A DNA stretch of 64,000 nucleotides from Nitrospira sp. GTDB taxonomy: Bacteria; Nitrospirota; Nitrospiria; Nitrospirales; Nitrospiraceae. The stretch lies in the NCBI GenBank assembly GCA_018242765.1, contig JAFEBH010000002.1, positions 496,001 through 560,000 on the forward strand. Reading direction: 5' to 3'. The position numbers and the translations under genes were made by a program. Below are positions 42,671-53,700 of this stretch, in pieces. The notes below the pieces were generated by a model. It was not told the DNA's origin, made no database searches, and worked only from the letters and a program-made list of their open reading frames with translations. Numbering within the stretch: position 1 is the stretch's first letter; each line of letters opens with the position of its first letter.

Positions 42671-42720
42671 GATTTCAAGTTGTGCAGAAACCAAAAACCT
42701 GAACCGTGAAACTTGAAATC
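42671..42720. repeat. palindromic intergenic repeat, copy 4
   Basis: GATTTCAAGTTGTGCA (left) against CGTGAAACTTGAAATC (right), in the 5' region of the OsmC gene. Member of the five-copy family. Confidence 0.6.
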
Positions 42721-42753
42721 CTCCTCTCTTACGCTTCGCGCCTCTCGTTCGTA

Positions 42754-43608
42754 TCAATAGGGTACGTCCGCCGGCTTACCCCCCTTCGGCCAATCATGAA
42801 TCTTGTCGGGAAAGTCAGGTCGAGGCTGCGTATTCATATAGGCCGCCGCGTCGAGAGCTTCATCGTCCGTCACCGTCCACCCCCAACCTCTCGGCATGTT
42901 GGCCTTGATAAAGGCAGCCGCCACGCTGACCCGCGCCATTCCAGCGCCAATATTGTATGAACGCGGTCCCCACACGGGCGGCGCCGCCATGGTGCCTTGT
43001 CCGTCGGAACCATGGTAGAAGACACATTTTTTCTCAAAGACCTTCTTGCCATTGATAGGGTCCGGTTGATGAGTCGAAGTCAGGCGCGGGATACCTCGCC
43101 ACGGCACTGTACTACCGGAGGGCATATTCTGCGAAAGCCATTCGATGTAGGCCATGATACCCGTCAGTTTCACACTGTCTGGCGGAAGAGGCTTCCCATT
43201 CATACTGCGTTCGAAACACTCGTTGATCTGATCGGCCAATGTCATCTGACGGCCGGCTCGCTCACGATATTGCGGATAGAGTGTACTGATGCCGACGAAT
43301 GATGCAGCATTCGGGTTAAGCCCTCCGTCCAAATGACAATTCGTGCAGTTGAGCGCATTGCCGATATACCGTTTTCCGTACACTTGTGTATTGACTACCA
43401 TCTCGTAGCCCAAGCGAATCTGCTCGCCCCTCAAATTACCGGGAATCGTTTCAGGCGACGGCGGAGCAAATAACGCGTCGACCGGCGACGCCGTGCTTGA
43501 GCGACCAGTCCCCTCCTCACTCCCCGTCACCCGTGGAGGCGGGACACAACTGATCACCCCGACCAGCGTACACACCAGCACGGCCCCGGCGGCAACCAGT
43601 CGGCTCAT
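42754..43608 (-). CDS. TsdA-like dihaem cytochrome with degenerate second haem motif
   Basis: 284 aa from MSRLVAAGAV (GAGGTGG six bases upstream), with lipoprotein-type signal ending at GVISC. The layout is that of the TsdA/SoxA-like family (thiosulfate dehydrogenase): first haem site CTNCH near residue 88, then YPQYRERAGRQMTLADQINE and CFERSMNGKPLPPDS. The second site reads CVFYH in place of CxxCH (TAC for TGC), so only one of the two haem thioethers could form there. Enzyme activity is therefore doubtful. Confidence 0.8.
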   Translation of the reverse strand: MSRLVAAGAVLVCTLVGVISCVPPPRVTGSEEGTGRSSTASPVDALFAPPSPETIPGNLRGEQIRLGYEMVVNTQVYGKRYIGNALNCTNCHLDGGLNPNAASFVGISTLYPQYRERAGRQMTLADQINECFERSMNGKPLPPDSVKLTGIMAYIEWLSQNMPSGSTVPWRGIPRLTSTHQPDPINGKKVFEKKCVFYHGSDGQGTMAAPPVWGPRSYNIGAGMARVSVAAAFIKANMPRGWGWTVTDDEALDAAAYMNTQPRPDFPDKIHDWPKGGKPADVPY

Positions 43609-43618
43609 CGATTCCACC

Positions 43619-43837
43619 TCATTTCTTGGAGCTGGACACAGGAGAGCAGGTATTAATCCCCAGCAATGTGAACAGCGGGCAATACCCCACTGCCCCGGTC
43701 AGCAATAGAATCACCCCCACCGCAAGCACTATTCCTGACATCGCACCCGAAAGCCCCGCAAAGAGGCCGGCCATTATCGCCAGTACCCCCGCTCCAATAC
43801 GTATTGGTCGTTCGATTCCCCCCACGTTACATGTCAC
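43619..43837 (-). CDS. DUF2892 inner-membrane protein
   Basis: 72 aa from GTG 43837 with GAGGG upstream. N-terminal MTCNVGGIERPIRIGAGVLA and two hydrophobic helices, ending GYCPLFTLLGINTCSP, the typical DUF2892 (YgaP C-terminal) pattern with conserved Cys. These proteins are often next to sulfur-transfer or oxidation genes, which fits the TsdA-like neighbour. Confidence 0.85.
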   Translation of the reverse strand: MTCNVGGIERPIRIGAGVLAIMAGLFAGLSGAMSGIVLAVGVILLLTGAVGYCPLFTLLGINTCSPVSSSKK

Positions 43838-43926
43838 GTCAATCCCTCCTCATCTCAATCTAAGGACAACTATCCCCTTTCCGTAACTGGCCTATATGAG
43901 ACACCTTCCAGCTATTGGATTCATCT

Positions 43927-44316
43927 TTATGGTTGCCCAGGAGACTCGATCCTAAATGTGCGCACATAAGCCAACACATCCCAGATTTCTTCGTCCGAGA
44001 GCGCATGTTTCCAAGCACCCATAACCGTGTTCGGTTTGCCGTCGTGAATTCGCCGAAACAACGTCCCATCCAGCCGACTCTGAACGGCAAGCGTTGTGAG
44101 GTCTGCCGGAGGCGGAACGAACTGTAGTCCTCGTACGCCTTTCCCGTCGATTCCATGACAGAGGATGCAAGTGTTGACGTAGATCTCCCGTCCGGTGACT
44201 GCATCACCACCCTTGGTTGAAGTCGTAAACTCTTTGATTCCAAGATGGCTGAATCCCACTGCCGATGTCCAAACTAGCACTCCCCACAACAGCGCCATCC
44301 GTCCCATGGTAGCCAT
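43927..44316 (-). CDS. monohaem c-type cytochrome
   Basis: 129 aa from MATMGRMALLWG with GAGGG upstream; signal peptide to VGFS. Haem motif CILCH, GIDGKGVRGLQFVPPPADL, Met ligand candidate NTVMGAW, and a last helix LSDEEIWDVLAYVRTF. Its promoter side contains the Fur-like box at 44378-44396, 62 bases away. Confidence 0.88.
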   Translation of the reverse strand: MATMGRMALLWGVLVWTSAVGFSHLGIKEFTTSTKGGDAVTGREIYVNTCILCHGIDGKGVRGLQFVPPPADLTTLAVQSRLDGTLFRRIHDGKPNTVMGAWKHALSDEEIWDVLAYVRTFRIESPGQP

Positions 44317-44377
44317 GCCTTACCCTCTTGGACGATGAAGCCTTGCGATGAGTGTGCCATTTTCTCCCTACGCATTG

Positions 44378-44396
44378 AGATATAATTATCATTATT
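44378..44396. promoter_or_regulatory. Fur-box-like sequence
   Basis: On the minus strand AATAATGATAATTATATCT matches 13 of 19 positions of the classic Fur box, with 11 in a row. It lies between the divergent cytochrome and NRPS genes and could serve either. Iron control is an inference. Confidence 0.4.
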
Positions 44397-44496
44397 ATTC
44401 AAAGACTTACATGACTTTCACTAATATGACTCTGGAAACGGGAAACTGAACTGGTGACAAATACCACAGGTGTCATCGCCCAGTGACCCAGGATGC

Positions 44497-44525
44497 TACA
44501 AACGTCTTTCTTTGTTGTATATAAT
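44497..44525 (+). promoter_or_regulatory. candidate NRPS promoter
   Basis: Perfect -10 TATAAT (44520-44525), 17-base spacer, weak -35 TACAAA (44497-44502). A transcript from here would carry a leader of about 175 bases before ATG 44706. Confidence 0.4.
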
Positions 44526-44530
44526 ACGAT

Positions 44531-44598
44531 CCGTGCAATATCGCACGGCTCTGACTGTGCGATGCCTTGCAATGATCCATCATTCGGGCATGATGGAT
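44531..44598 (+). promoter_or_regulatory. two hairpins in the NRPS leader
   Basis: CCGTGC-AATATC-GCACGG (44531-44548) and ATCCATCAT-TCGGGC-ATGATGGAT (44575-44598). Both are perfect stems with six-base loops. The second has no U-tract, so it is not a plain terminator. They may form a structured 5' leader. Confidence 0.45.
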
Positions 44599-44677
44599 GG
44601 TACCTATCGATCCGGTCGGAATGTGAGAATTTCTTTCCAATGATGACCAAACATCCTACTTTTGTACTCATAGGCAG

Positions 44678-44703
44678 ACGGATAGCCGATAACGGTTATC
44701 CGT
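44678..44703 (+). promoter_or_regulatory. inverted repeat touching the NRPS start codon
   Basis: ACGGATAGCCG-ATAA-CGGTTATCCGT, 10 of 11 arm bases paired, ending three bases before ATG 44706. No Shine-Dalgarno sequence is visible here or before the alternative ATG 44736. Could be an operator or a hairpin that hides the start. Confidence 0.5.
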
Positions 44704-44705
44704 AG

Positions 44706-47700
44706 ATGTTCAGGGACAGTCCATGTCTGATATCCATGTCTAAACTTTCCCTCCGGACGATTCACAACCTTCATGACCTCTTCCGGTTTCGATGTCGGCA
44801 ACGGCCGAATGAGCTCGCCTATGCTCTCATTCGCGATAACCTCGAACTTGAGCATCAACTGACCTATGCGCAACTCGAACGCACGGTGCAGTCGCTTGCG
44901 GGCCAGCTCGCACGGGAGGTCCCACAAGGAACCAGAGCTCTTCTGCTCTACCCACAGGGGTTTGATGCCGCATGTGCGTTTTGGGCATGCATCTGTGCCG
45001 GTCTCGTGGCGGTCCCTGCACCCCTCCCTGATCTCGTCAGGCACAAACATAGCCTACCGCGACTCCGTTCCATCATTGACGATGCGCGGGCATCGCTTGT
45101 ACTCACGACCTCAACCATCGAGGCCCAGGCATCTGAGCTGTCGATTGAGAAGAAGATTGCTCAGATCAAGTGGATGGCGACTGATCATCCCTACGAGCAG
45201 GCTGATTCGGATGAGCTGTTACGTTCTACGAATACCGCCCTTGCCTATCTGCAATATACGTCCGGATCGACCGCCACTCCACGTGGCGTCATGATTAGTC
45301 ACGCCAACGTTCTCGCTCATTGCAAGGCCATGAGTCTTGCCGGGAACGTAACCGACAAGAGTCGGTCTCTTTGCTGGTTGCCGTATTTCCACGACTATGG
45401 GTTGGTACACGGTATCCTCGCTCCCTTCTACGCCGGCATTCCGGCGTATCTGATGTCACCGGTTACATTTCTCAGACGGCCGTTACGTTGGCTCGAAGCA
45501 GTAGCTCGGTTTGGGATCAGCCACAGCGGTGGACCGAATTTTTCCTATGAAGCTTGCCTTAGAGCCGTGCGACAACAGAAAGAGTGGCGGGCCGACTTGA
45601 GCACCTGGATGGTCGCCAGTTGCGGTGCCGAACCCATTCATCCTGGTACGGTCCGGCGATTTTTCGACACATTTGGCCCACAGGGATTCCGGCGGACGGC
45701 GTTTACCCCTGGATATGGACTTGCGGAAGCCACACTCTTGGTGACAATGAAGCGTGCCGGAGCGGAGCCAAGTTTCTTGCACGTTGAGACTGACGCATTG
45801 ACCGGTTCAATCGTCAAAGAGGCTCACTCATCGGGACTGGGAACTCGAACCTTGGTCGGTTGTGGAGAACCTGTCGAGGCGACTCGTGTACGGATTGTGA
45901 ATCCGACGACACTCGTCGAGTGTCAGTCGGATGTTGTGGGAGAAGTGTGGGTGGCCGGAACCGGAGTCGGTGCCGGCTACTGGGGCAAGCCAGAAGATAC
46001 CGACGCTACATTTGCGGCTACGCTCGCTGGGTCGGGGGAGGGTCCCTTTTTACGGACCGGCGATCTGGGATTCATCCATCGCAAAGAGTTGTTCCTCACC
46101 GGACGGCTCAAAGACCTGATCATTGTGCGAGGACGTAACTACTATCCCCATGATTTGGAATGGACAGCCGAATCGGCGCATCCCGGCGTGAGGCGTGGAG
46201 GTGGAGCGGCCTTCTCAGTGGAAGGCAAAACCGGCGAGCGGGTGGTGCTGGTTTATGAGATCGAGCCTCAGGTGGCAGAACCAGACCTGCCGGACGTGAT
46301 TGGCTCTATCCGTCGTGCATTGGCTGACGAGCATGAACTGGAAGTCCACACGGTCGTGCTCATACGAGCCGGTACAATTCCAAGAACCTCCAGTGGAAAA
46401 ATTCAGCGGGGCGCCTGTCGAATAGCTTTTGAGTCCGGCCACCTCACTGTCGTCGCATCGAGCACGCTGCCCCAGAGTCCGCAATCTGATGACGATGGGT
46501 TACCGAACGAGAGCCCACAAACCATCGTCGAGAAAAGATTGGCGGATATCTGGCAAGAGGTGCTTGGATGTGATCCTCCGCATCGCCATGCAAACTTCTT
46601 TACACTCGGAGGCAATTCGCTGCTCGCGGCACAGAGTGTCGCGCGCATTCTCGGGACATTCGAAGTCGAACTACCCCTGAGCACGCTATTTGAGTATCCG
46701 ATATTGTCCGCTCTGGCTGCTCGGATCGGTGAGCTACGCACGAATCCAGATAATGCGGGCTCGGACACAGAGCAAGACGCACGCGCAAGTAGTAACGGGA
46801 CAGCAAGGATGTTACTCGTCCCACCCTCTTCTGCCTGCCCAAGACAATCTAGGGATTTCCTCAGCTACGCACAGCAACGGCTGTGGCTCCTGGAGCAGAT
46901 ATATCCAGGGAGCGCCATCAATCACATTTCCATGGCGGTGCGTATGCGGGGATTAGTCAGCCCTGATGTATTGGAGCGATCCGTACAGGAAATCGCCCGT
47001 CGCCACGAAATTCTTCGAACTCGCTTCGGATCGGATCGAGGTGAGGGATTTGCGGAAGTATCTTCTGAGCCGATCGTAATGGTCGAACGGAACACTTTCC
47101 TAGGATTGGATCCCGCGGAGCAGAATCTTCAGGTGCGGCAATTCCTACGAGCGGAGAGGAGCCGGCCATTTAACCTACGACAAGGTCCCCTATTCAGGCT
47201 GACTGTGCTGACAATTGAGCAGAACGTACACATCCTGTCGCTCACCTTTCACCGTCTTGTCGCAGATGGATGGTCGCTCCGTATATTCTGGAAGGAACTC
47301 GCCCTTCTCTGGGAAGCCGGTGCCAATGGTCAAGAGGCCAGACTTCCTACAGTGGCGCTTCAGTACAGGGACTATGCCGATTGGCAGAGAACCAGACTTG
47401 GTCAAGGCCTTCGTGAAGTCGATCGAACCTACTGGACCCGGCAGTTGAACGGGGCCATCCCTCCCGCTGAACTCCCGGCTGATCGTCCGCGATTGCAGGC
47501 GCGCACCTTCGAGGGAAACCTGCGGTCACGATCGCTGCCTTCGGACCTTCTCGCCCGCCTCGCTCTTTTCTGCCGACACCAGAACCTCACGACGTTCATG
47601 GTTGTGTACGCCGTCTTTGCGACGTGGCTCCATCGCTATACACGTGAGCCGGATGTAGTGATTGGATCGATCGTGTCCTGTCGGCGCCGGAGAGAACTCG

Positions 47701-50700
47701 AAGGGATGATGGGATATTGCGTCAATACCGTGGCATTGCGGGCTCAATTTTCTGATGGGCAGACCGTACAGGAGCTGTTGACGAAGATCCGCCGTGTAGT
47801 GGGAGAGGCCTATGACCATCAGGATCTCCCGTTCGAAGAAGTGATTGAGGCACTGTCGCTACAGCGTGAGAGGTCACTGTCCCCACTGTTCAATGCGATG
47901 ATCGTGAGCGAAGACGACCCATTGTCCACGTTCAGCCTCAAAGATCTTGAGATCACCCCGCTTCCATGGGAGCCGACGGCGTCCGAGTTCGAGCTTGCTT
48001 TGATCGTGGTCAACAAGGCAGGCGAGTTGGACTTAGCTTTTCTCTATGATTCGACGATTTTTGCCGACGCGACAATCGACCGCATGTTGGGCCAGCTTGA
48101 GGTTCTTCTGGAAGAATTTCTCAAGAAACCTGAGGCCCGTCTTGACCAGCTTTCCTTGCTGACCGTCGAGGAGAGGCGAAACATTCACCTGACGTGGAAC
48201 GAGGCACCTCCCACGCCCTCGGGTATCCATGCACTCTTCGAAGCGCAGGTTGAACGTACTCCCTATGCGCCCGCCGTTTCCTGCGGAGAACAGTCCATCA
48301 GTTATCAAGACTTGAACCGTCGAGCGAACCGAGTCGCTTACGCGCTTCGGAAATTAGGAGTTGATGCAGATTGTCCGGTGGGTCTCTGTGCTGAACATTC
48401 GGTGGATGCCGTAGTAGGCCTCTTGGGCATTCTCAAAGCCGGAGGAGGGTATGTTCCCCTGGATCCATCCTTTCCCAGCCATCGTCTTCAGCTCATGCTG
48501 GAAGATGCGCACGTGTCCATCGTCGTCACGCAGACACACCTTCGTAACCGCCTACAGAGCTACCGCGGACAAATCTGTGATGTGGACACCCTCGCGATAG
48601 CAGCCGTGGGTGGACCAGAAGAGGAAAACCTCGCACTGCCCATCTCCCCGGATCAACTGGCCTATATCATCTATACCTCGGATTCGACGGGACGACCGAA
48701 GGGTGTCGCCGTCACTCAGAGCAGTCTGGTGACCTCTCTTAATGCCAGGCTGCAGTACTATTCGGAACCAGTCTCCCGGTTCTTGCTGACCTTCTCTCTG
48801 GATTTCGACGGATCTGTGACGGGAATATTCTGGACCTTGCTGCAGGGTGGACAATTGATCATCCCATTGCAAACTGCGTATCGCGACCCAACGGAGCTTG
48901 CAGCACTCATCGAGCGCCATCGGATCTCACATATCATGTGGGCCCCTTCTTTGTATCAGGCCGTCCTTGGTGAGGCATCGAGTACTCAGTTGGAATCGCT
49001 CCGTCTGGTCGTTACGGCCGGAGAAAGCCTGGCCCTTGAACTCCTCCGACGACATTACCAGCTCCTACCTCGTGCCACGCTCTACAACGAGTATGGACCG
49101 GCGGAAGCCGCGGCCTGGTGCAGTGTGTATCAAACGACGCGCGAAGAAACAGGGGCCCGAGTCCCGATCGGGAAACCCATCGATCATATGCAGCTCTATG
49201 TCCTGGACGAGCGTCTGCAGCCGATGCCGATCAACGTCCCGGGAGAACTCCATATCGCGGGAGAGTGCCTGGCCCGCGGCTATGTCAACCAGCCGCAGTT
49301 GACCAAAGAACGGTTTCTGACGAATCCCTACGTGGCCAATACCAGGCTGTATCGGACCGGTGACCTCGCTAGATATCGCACCGATGGTAATGTGGAAATC
49401 CTTAGACGTATAGACGAACAGGTCAAGCTGCACGGCGCTCGGATCGAACCGAGAGAAATCGAATCTGTATTGAGTAACTTTCCGGGGGTCCATCACGCCG
49501 TGGTACTGCTTCGCCAGGATAGACCAAACCAACCTCGGTTAGTGGGCTATGTCGCCGGGGAGTCGTCGCTCAGAAAACAGATTGAACAGGTTCGGAGGTA
49601 TCTTGTCGAGCGATTGCCGCATTATATGGTTCCATCCGTCATTTTGTGGCTCGACGCGATGCCGCTCGGTCCCACCGGCAAAGTGAATCGACACGCGCTT
49701 CCCGCGCCTAAAGACATGACCGGTCAAGCGGCAGCAACGATCGCTCCCAGGAATCGTGTAGAGGAGGCGTTGGCCGAGCTCTGGAAGTCTGTGCTTGAAG
49801 TCCCGAAGGCGAGCATCCACGACAATTTCTTCGAACAGGGAGGCCACTCGCTGCTGGCGACCCAGCTCGTCTCCCGGATACGCGAGCTCTTCGAGATTGA
49901 TCTGCCTCTCTCCTCGCTCTTTGAGCGACCAACGATCTCAGCACTAGCCGAAGAAGTGATGCGATTGTGCCAAAAGGAACGGCGGTCACCCGCACTGCCA
50001 CCGATCATTCCGGTGCCTAGAGATCAACCAATCCCCCTGTCCTATTCTCAGCAACGCATGTGGCTTATGTATCAGCTAGCTCCTGAGAGTCCGGCCTATA
50101 ACATGTCGTTTGCCTCGCGGCAGATGGGACGACTGAACAAAGCGGCGGTCCGGAGGGCGATCGACGCCATCTGTAGCCGACATGACGTATTTCGAACGAC
50201 GTTTACGATGAAGGGTGAGGGGCCTGTCCAAATCATTCAGCCCTTTCGCCCACCTCATTGGGTCGAAGTGGACCTCACGCATCTCCCGTCAGCAGAACGC
50301 CAGCAGCGGGCAGCTGGGCTCGTCGAGCAGGAAGCGAATCGGCCGTTTAATCTTGAGCAAGGTCCTCTCGCACGGTTCTTTCTGATTGAGATCGAGCCCG
50401 ATGATCATGTGTTGGTGCTCACGATGCATCATATCATCGGAGACCAATGGTCGTTCGGAATCATCGGCTATGAGTTCGCCCTCTTCTACAATGCGTTTTG
50501 CCGAGGAGACGTTCCTTTAGCGAAACCGATCGCCCTTCAGTACATAGACTATGCGGTATGGCAGCGCCGTTGTCTGACCGATGACCGGCTCCGCATGCAA
50601 TCGGATTATTGGCAGAAGAAGCTGGCAGGGCTTTCCAAGCTTTCGTTGCCGACGGATCATCCACGACCTGCGACGCAGACCTTTACCGGCTCCCATCGCA

Positions 50701-53700
50701 TGCTGGAGTTGCCCGCATCGTTGATCGAACGACTAAAACAATTCAGCGCGGAACACAATGCGACGGTGTTCATGACCCTGTTGACCTGTTTCCAGATTCT
50801 CTTGAGTCGCTATTCCGGCCAAACCGATGTCGCCGTAGGCGCGCCTATCGCCAACCGAACTCAATCCGAGATCGAGTCGATCATCGGCTCCTTTGTCAAT
50901 ACGCTCATCATGCGTACCGACCTCTCCGGCAATCCGACGTTCATCGAATTGATGGCACAGGTGCGTGATACAGCGCTCGAAGCCTATGCCAATCAGGACT
51001 TTCCATTCGACAAGTTGGTCGAGATGATGCACTCCTCTCGCGACCAGAGCTCTGCCCCCCTGGTGCAGGTCCTCTTCAACGTCCCCAATGCGCCGATCAG
51101 GGAGATTCACATCCAGGGGTTGAGCTGGGTCCCATTCGAGGTGGAGACCCAGGCCGCACAATTCGACCTAAGCTTGACGATCGAGACAGAGTTCGCCCGA
51201 AAAGCCTACCTCACGTTCAATACCGACCTCTTTGAGCCTCAGACCGCCGAACGGATGTTGGGACAGTATAAGATTCTGCTCCAGCACGCATTGGCCAATC
51301 CCCATTGCAAACTGTCTGAGCTGTCAACAGTGACGGCGGCCGAACGCCGACAGATGCTACTGGCTTGGAACCGTACGCAACGAGAGTATCCGAAGTCTGA
51401 GTGTTTTCCTCAGTTGTTCGAAACTCAAGCCGAGAAGACGCCTGACTCCGTAGCTGTCTCAATGGGACAGACGGTATTGCAGTACGGTCAACTTAATGCC
51501 TGGGCTAATCAGCTGGCACGCCATCTTCAAACGCGGGGTGCTAAGCCTGGGGCGACGGTGGGTATTGGTCTCGATCGATCCCTGGAGATGGTTGTCGCGT
51601 TACTGGCCGTGTTGAAAACCGGTGCGGCCTACGTCCCTCTCGATCCCGAATTTCCGCGAGATCGCCTTCGGTTTATGGTCCAGGATGCATCAGTCGCCGT
51701 CGTGCTGACCACGAGCAAGCTATCCGATCGGTTTGATGGGCACGTTTCTCCTTTGCTGTGCCTTGACCGCGAAGAGAAACGCATCGCGCAAGAGTCCAGC
51801 CACAATCTTGCCCCCATCGCCACGCCGCAAGATTTGGCGTACGTCCTATATACATCAGGATCGACTGGACATCCCAAAGGTGTGGAAATTCCACACCAGG
51901 CGTTGGTGAATTTCTTATGGTCGATGCTGCACGAGCCAGGGTGTACCGCTCAAGATGTCCTGCTCTCCGTGACGACCATCTCTTTCGATATCTTCGGCCT
52001 GGAACTCTATGTTCCGTTGTTGGTGGGGGCCCGTGTCGAGATTGCCCGTCGAGCCGCAGCAACGGACGGACGAGAGCTACGGAGCCTCTGTGAGTCGGTA
52101 CAGCCGACAATCATGCAAGCGACACCCGCCACATGGCGCATGTTGATCGAGGCGGGATGGCTGGGCGGTAAAAACGTGACGGTACTCTGCGGAGGAGAAG
52201 GACTTCCCCCTGATCTGGCGACATCATTGTTGGATCGAAGCCTGGCCGTGTGGAACATGTATGGTCCGACTGAAACGACGATTTGGTCCACGATCGAGAA
52301 AATCGGACGGACCGATCAAGAGATCACCATTGGGAGACCGATCGCCAACACAGACGTATATATCTTGGATCAATTCCTCCAGCCTGTTCCTATCGGAGTG
52401 TCCGGGGAGCTCTATATCGGTGGTCATGGGTTGGCCCGTGGCTATCGAGGTAGGCCTGAGTTGACACAGGAGCGGTTCATCCCTCATCCCTTTTCCCCGG
52501 GGCCTCTCGCAAAACTGTATCGAACGGGAGACCTGGCTCGGTATCGGTCCGATGGACATATCGTGCATCTCGGTCGAATCGATAACCAGGTCAAGATTAG
52601 AGGATTCAGGATCGAATTGGGCGAGATTGAGGTTGCGCTGAACCGCCACCCCTCCATCCGCCAGGCAGCAGTCATCGCGTGGGAAGACCGCCAAGGGATT
52701 AAGCAGCTAGCGGCCTATGTCGTCTGCCAAGAGGGACCCGTTCCAAGTCAAGCGGAACTGCGTTCGTTTCTGCGATCCGAGATTCCAGATTATATGGTGC
52801 CTTCTTTCTTTGTCTTTCTGAATGCCATGCCCCTGACGGCCAACAACAAGATCGATCGGAAAGCATTACCATCTCCAACCTCCTCGTTCTCAGATGAACT
52901 AGGCCACAGTAGCCCCCGTAACCAAGTCGAAATCCAACTCACGGCCTTGTGGCAACACGTACTCGATGTCTCAAAAGTCGGGATCCACGACAACTTCTTT
53001 GATCTTGGGGGCCATTCACTCAAAGCGGCTCGCCTCTTCTATCTTCTTGAACAAGTGTATGGAAGACGCCTTCCGCTCGCCATGCTGTTTCAAGCACCGA
53101 CCATTGCAGAATTCGCGTCGGTACTATCGCAGGACCACTGGACGCCGCCATGGCAATCGCTGGTCGCGATTCAGCCGAACGGAGTCGCGGCACCGATATT
53201 CATGGTGCCCGGAGTAGTGGGTAATGTCTTGGTCTTTGCTCAGTTGGCAAAATTATTGGGGCCGGATCAACCTACCTATGGGTTACAGGCACGAGGATTG
53301 GATGGGAAAGAAGCGCCCTTCACCTCGATACCGGAGATGGCGAGTCATTATGTTGAACAGATCCGTCGCGTCCGCCCAACTGGCCCCTATACCGTCCTGG
53401 GGAGCTGTACGGGTGGGTTGATCGCGTATGAAATGGCTCAGCAACTCCTGGAACAAGGGCAGCCTGTCACACTGGTAGTGATGGATACCTGGCATCCATC
53501 CACGTATCGTCCACATCGCATTCGACTGCCGATGATGGCTGGGCTTCCGCTGTTTGTATTGTGGCGGGGAATACGCACGCTCCTCGCGCTCAGCCGTTTG
53601 CCGACCAAAGACTGGATTCCGGTGTTTCAGCATTACTACAAGAAACTCATGTCGTTATCGCGACCCAACCGTGATAACAATGAGCTGATGGTCGAATTCC

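Noticed and set aside
44604..45050. 148-codon minus-strand frame at the NRPS start
   Set aside because: Overlaps the FAAL coding sequence and its leader; no family pattern.
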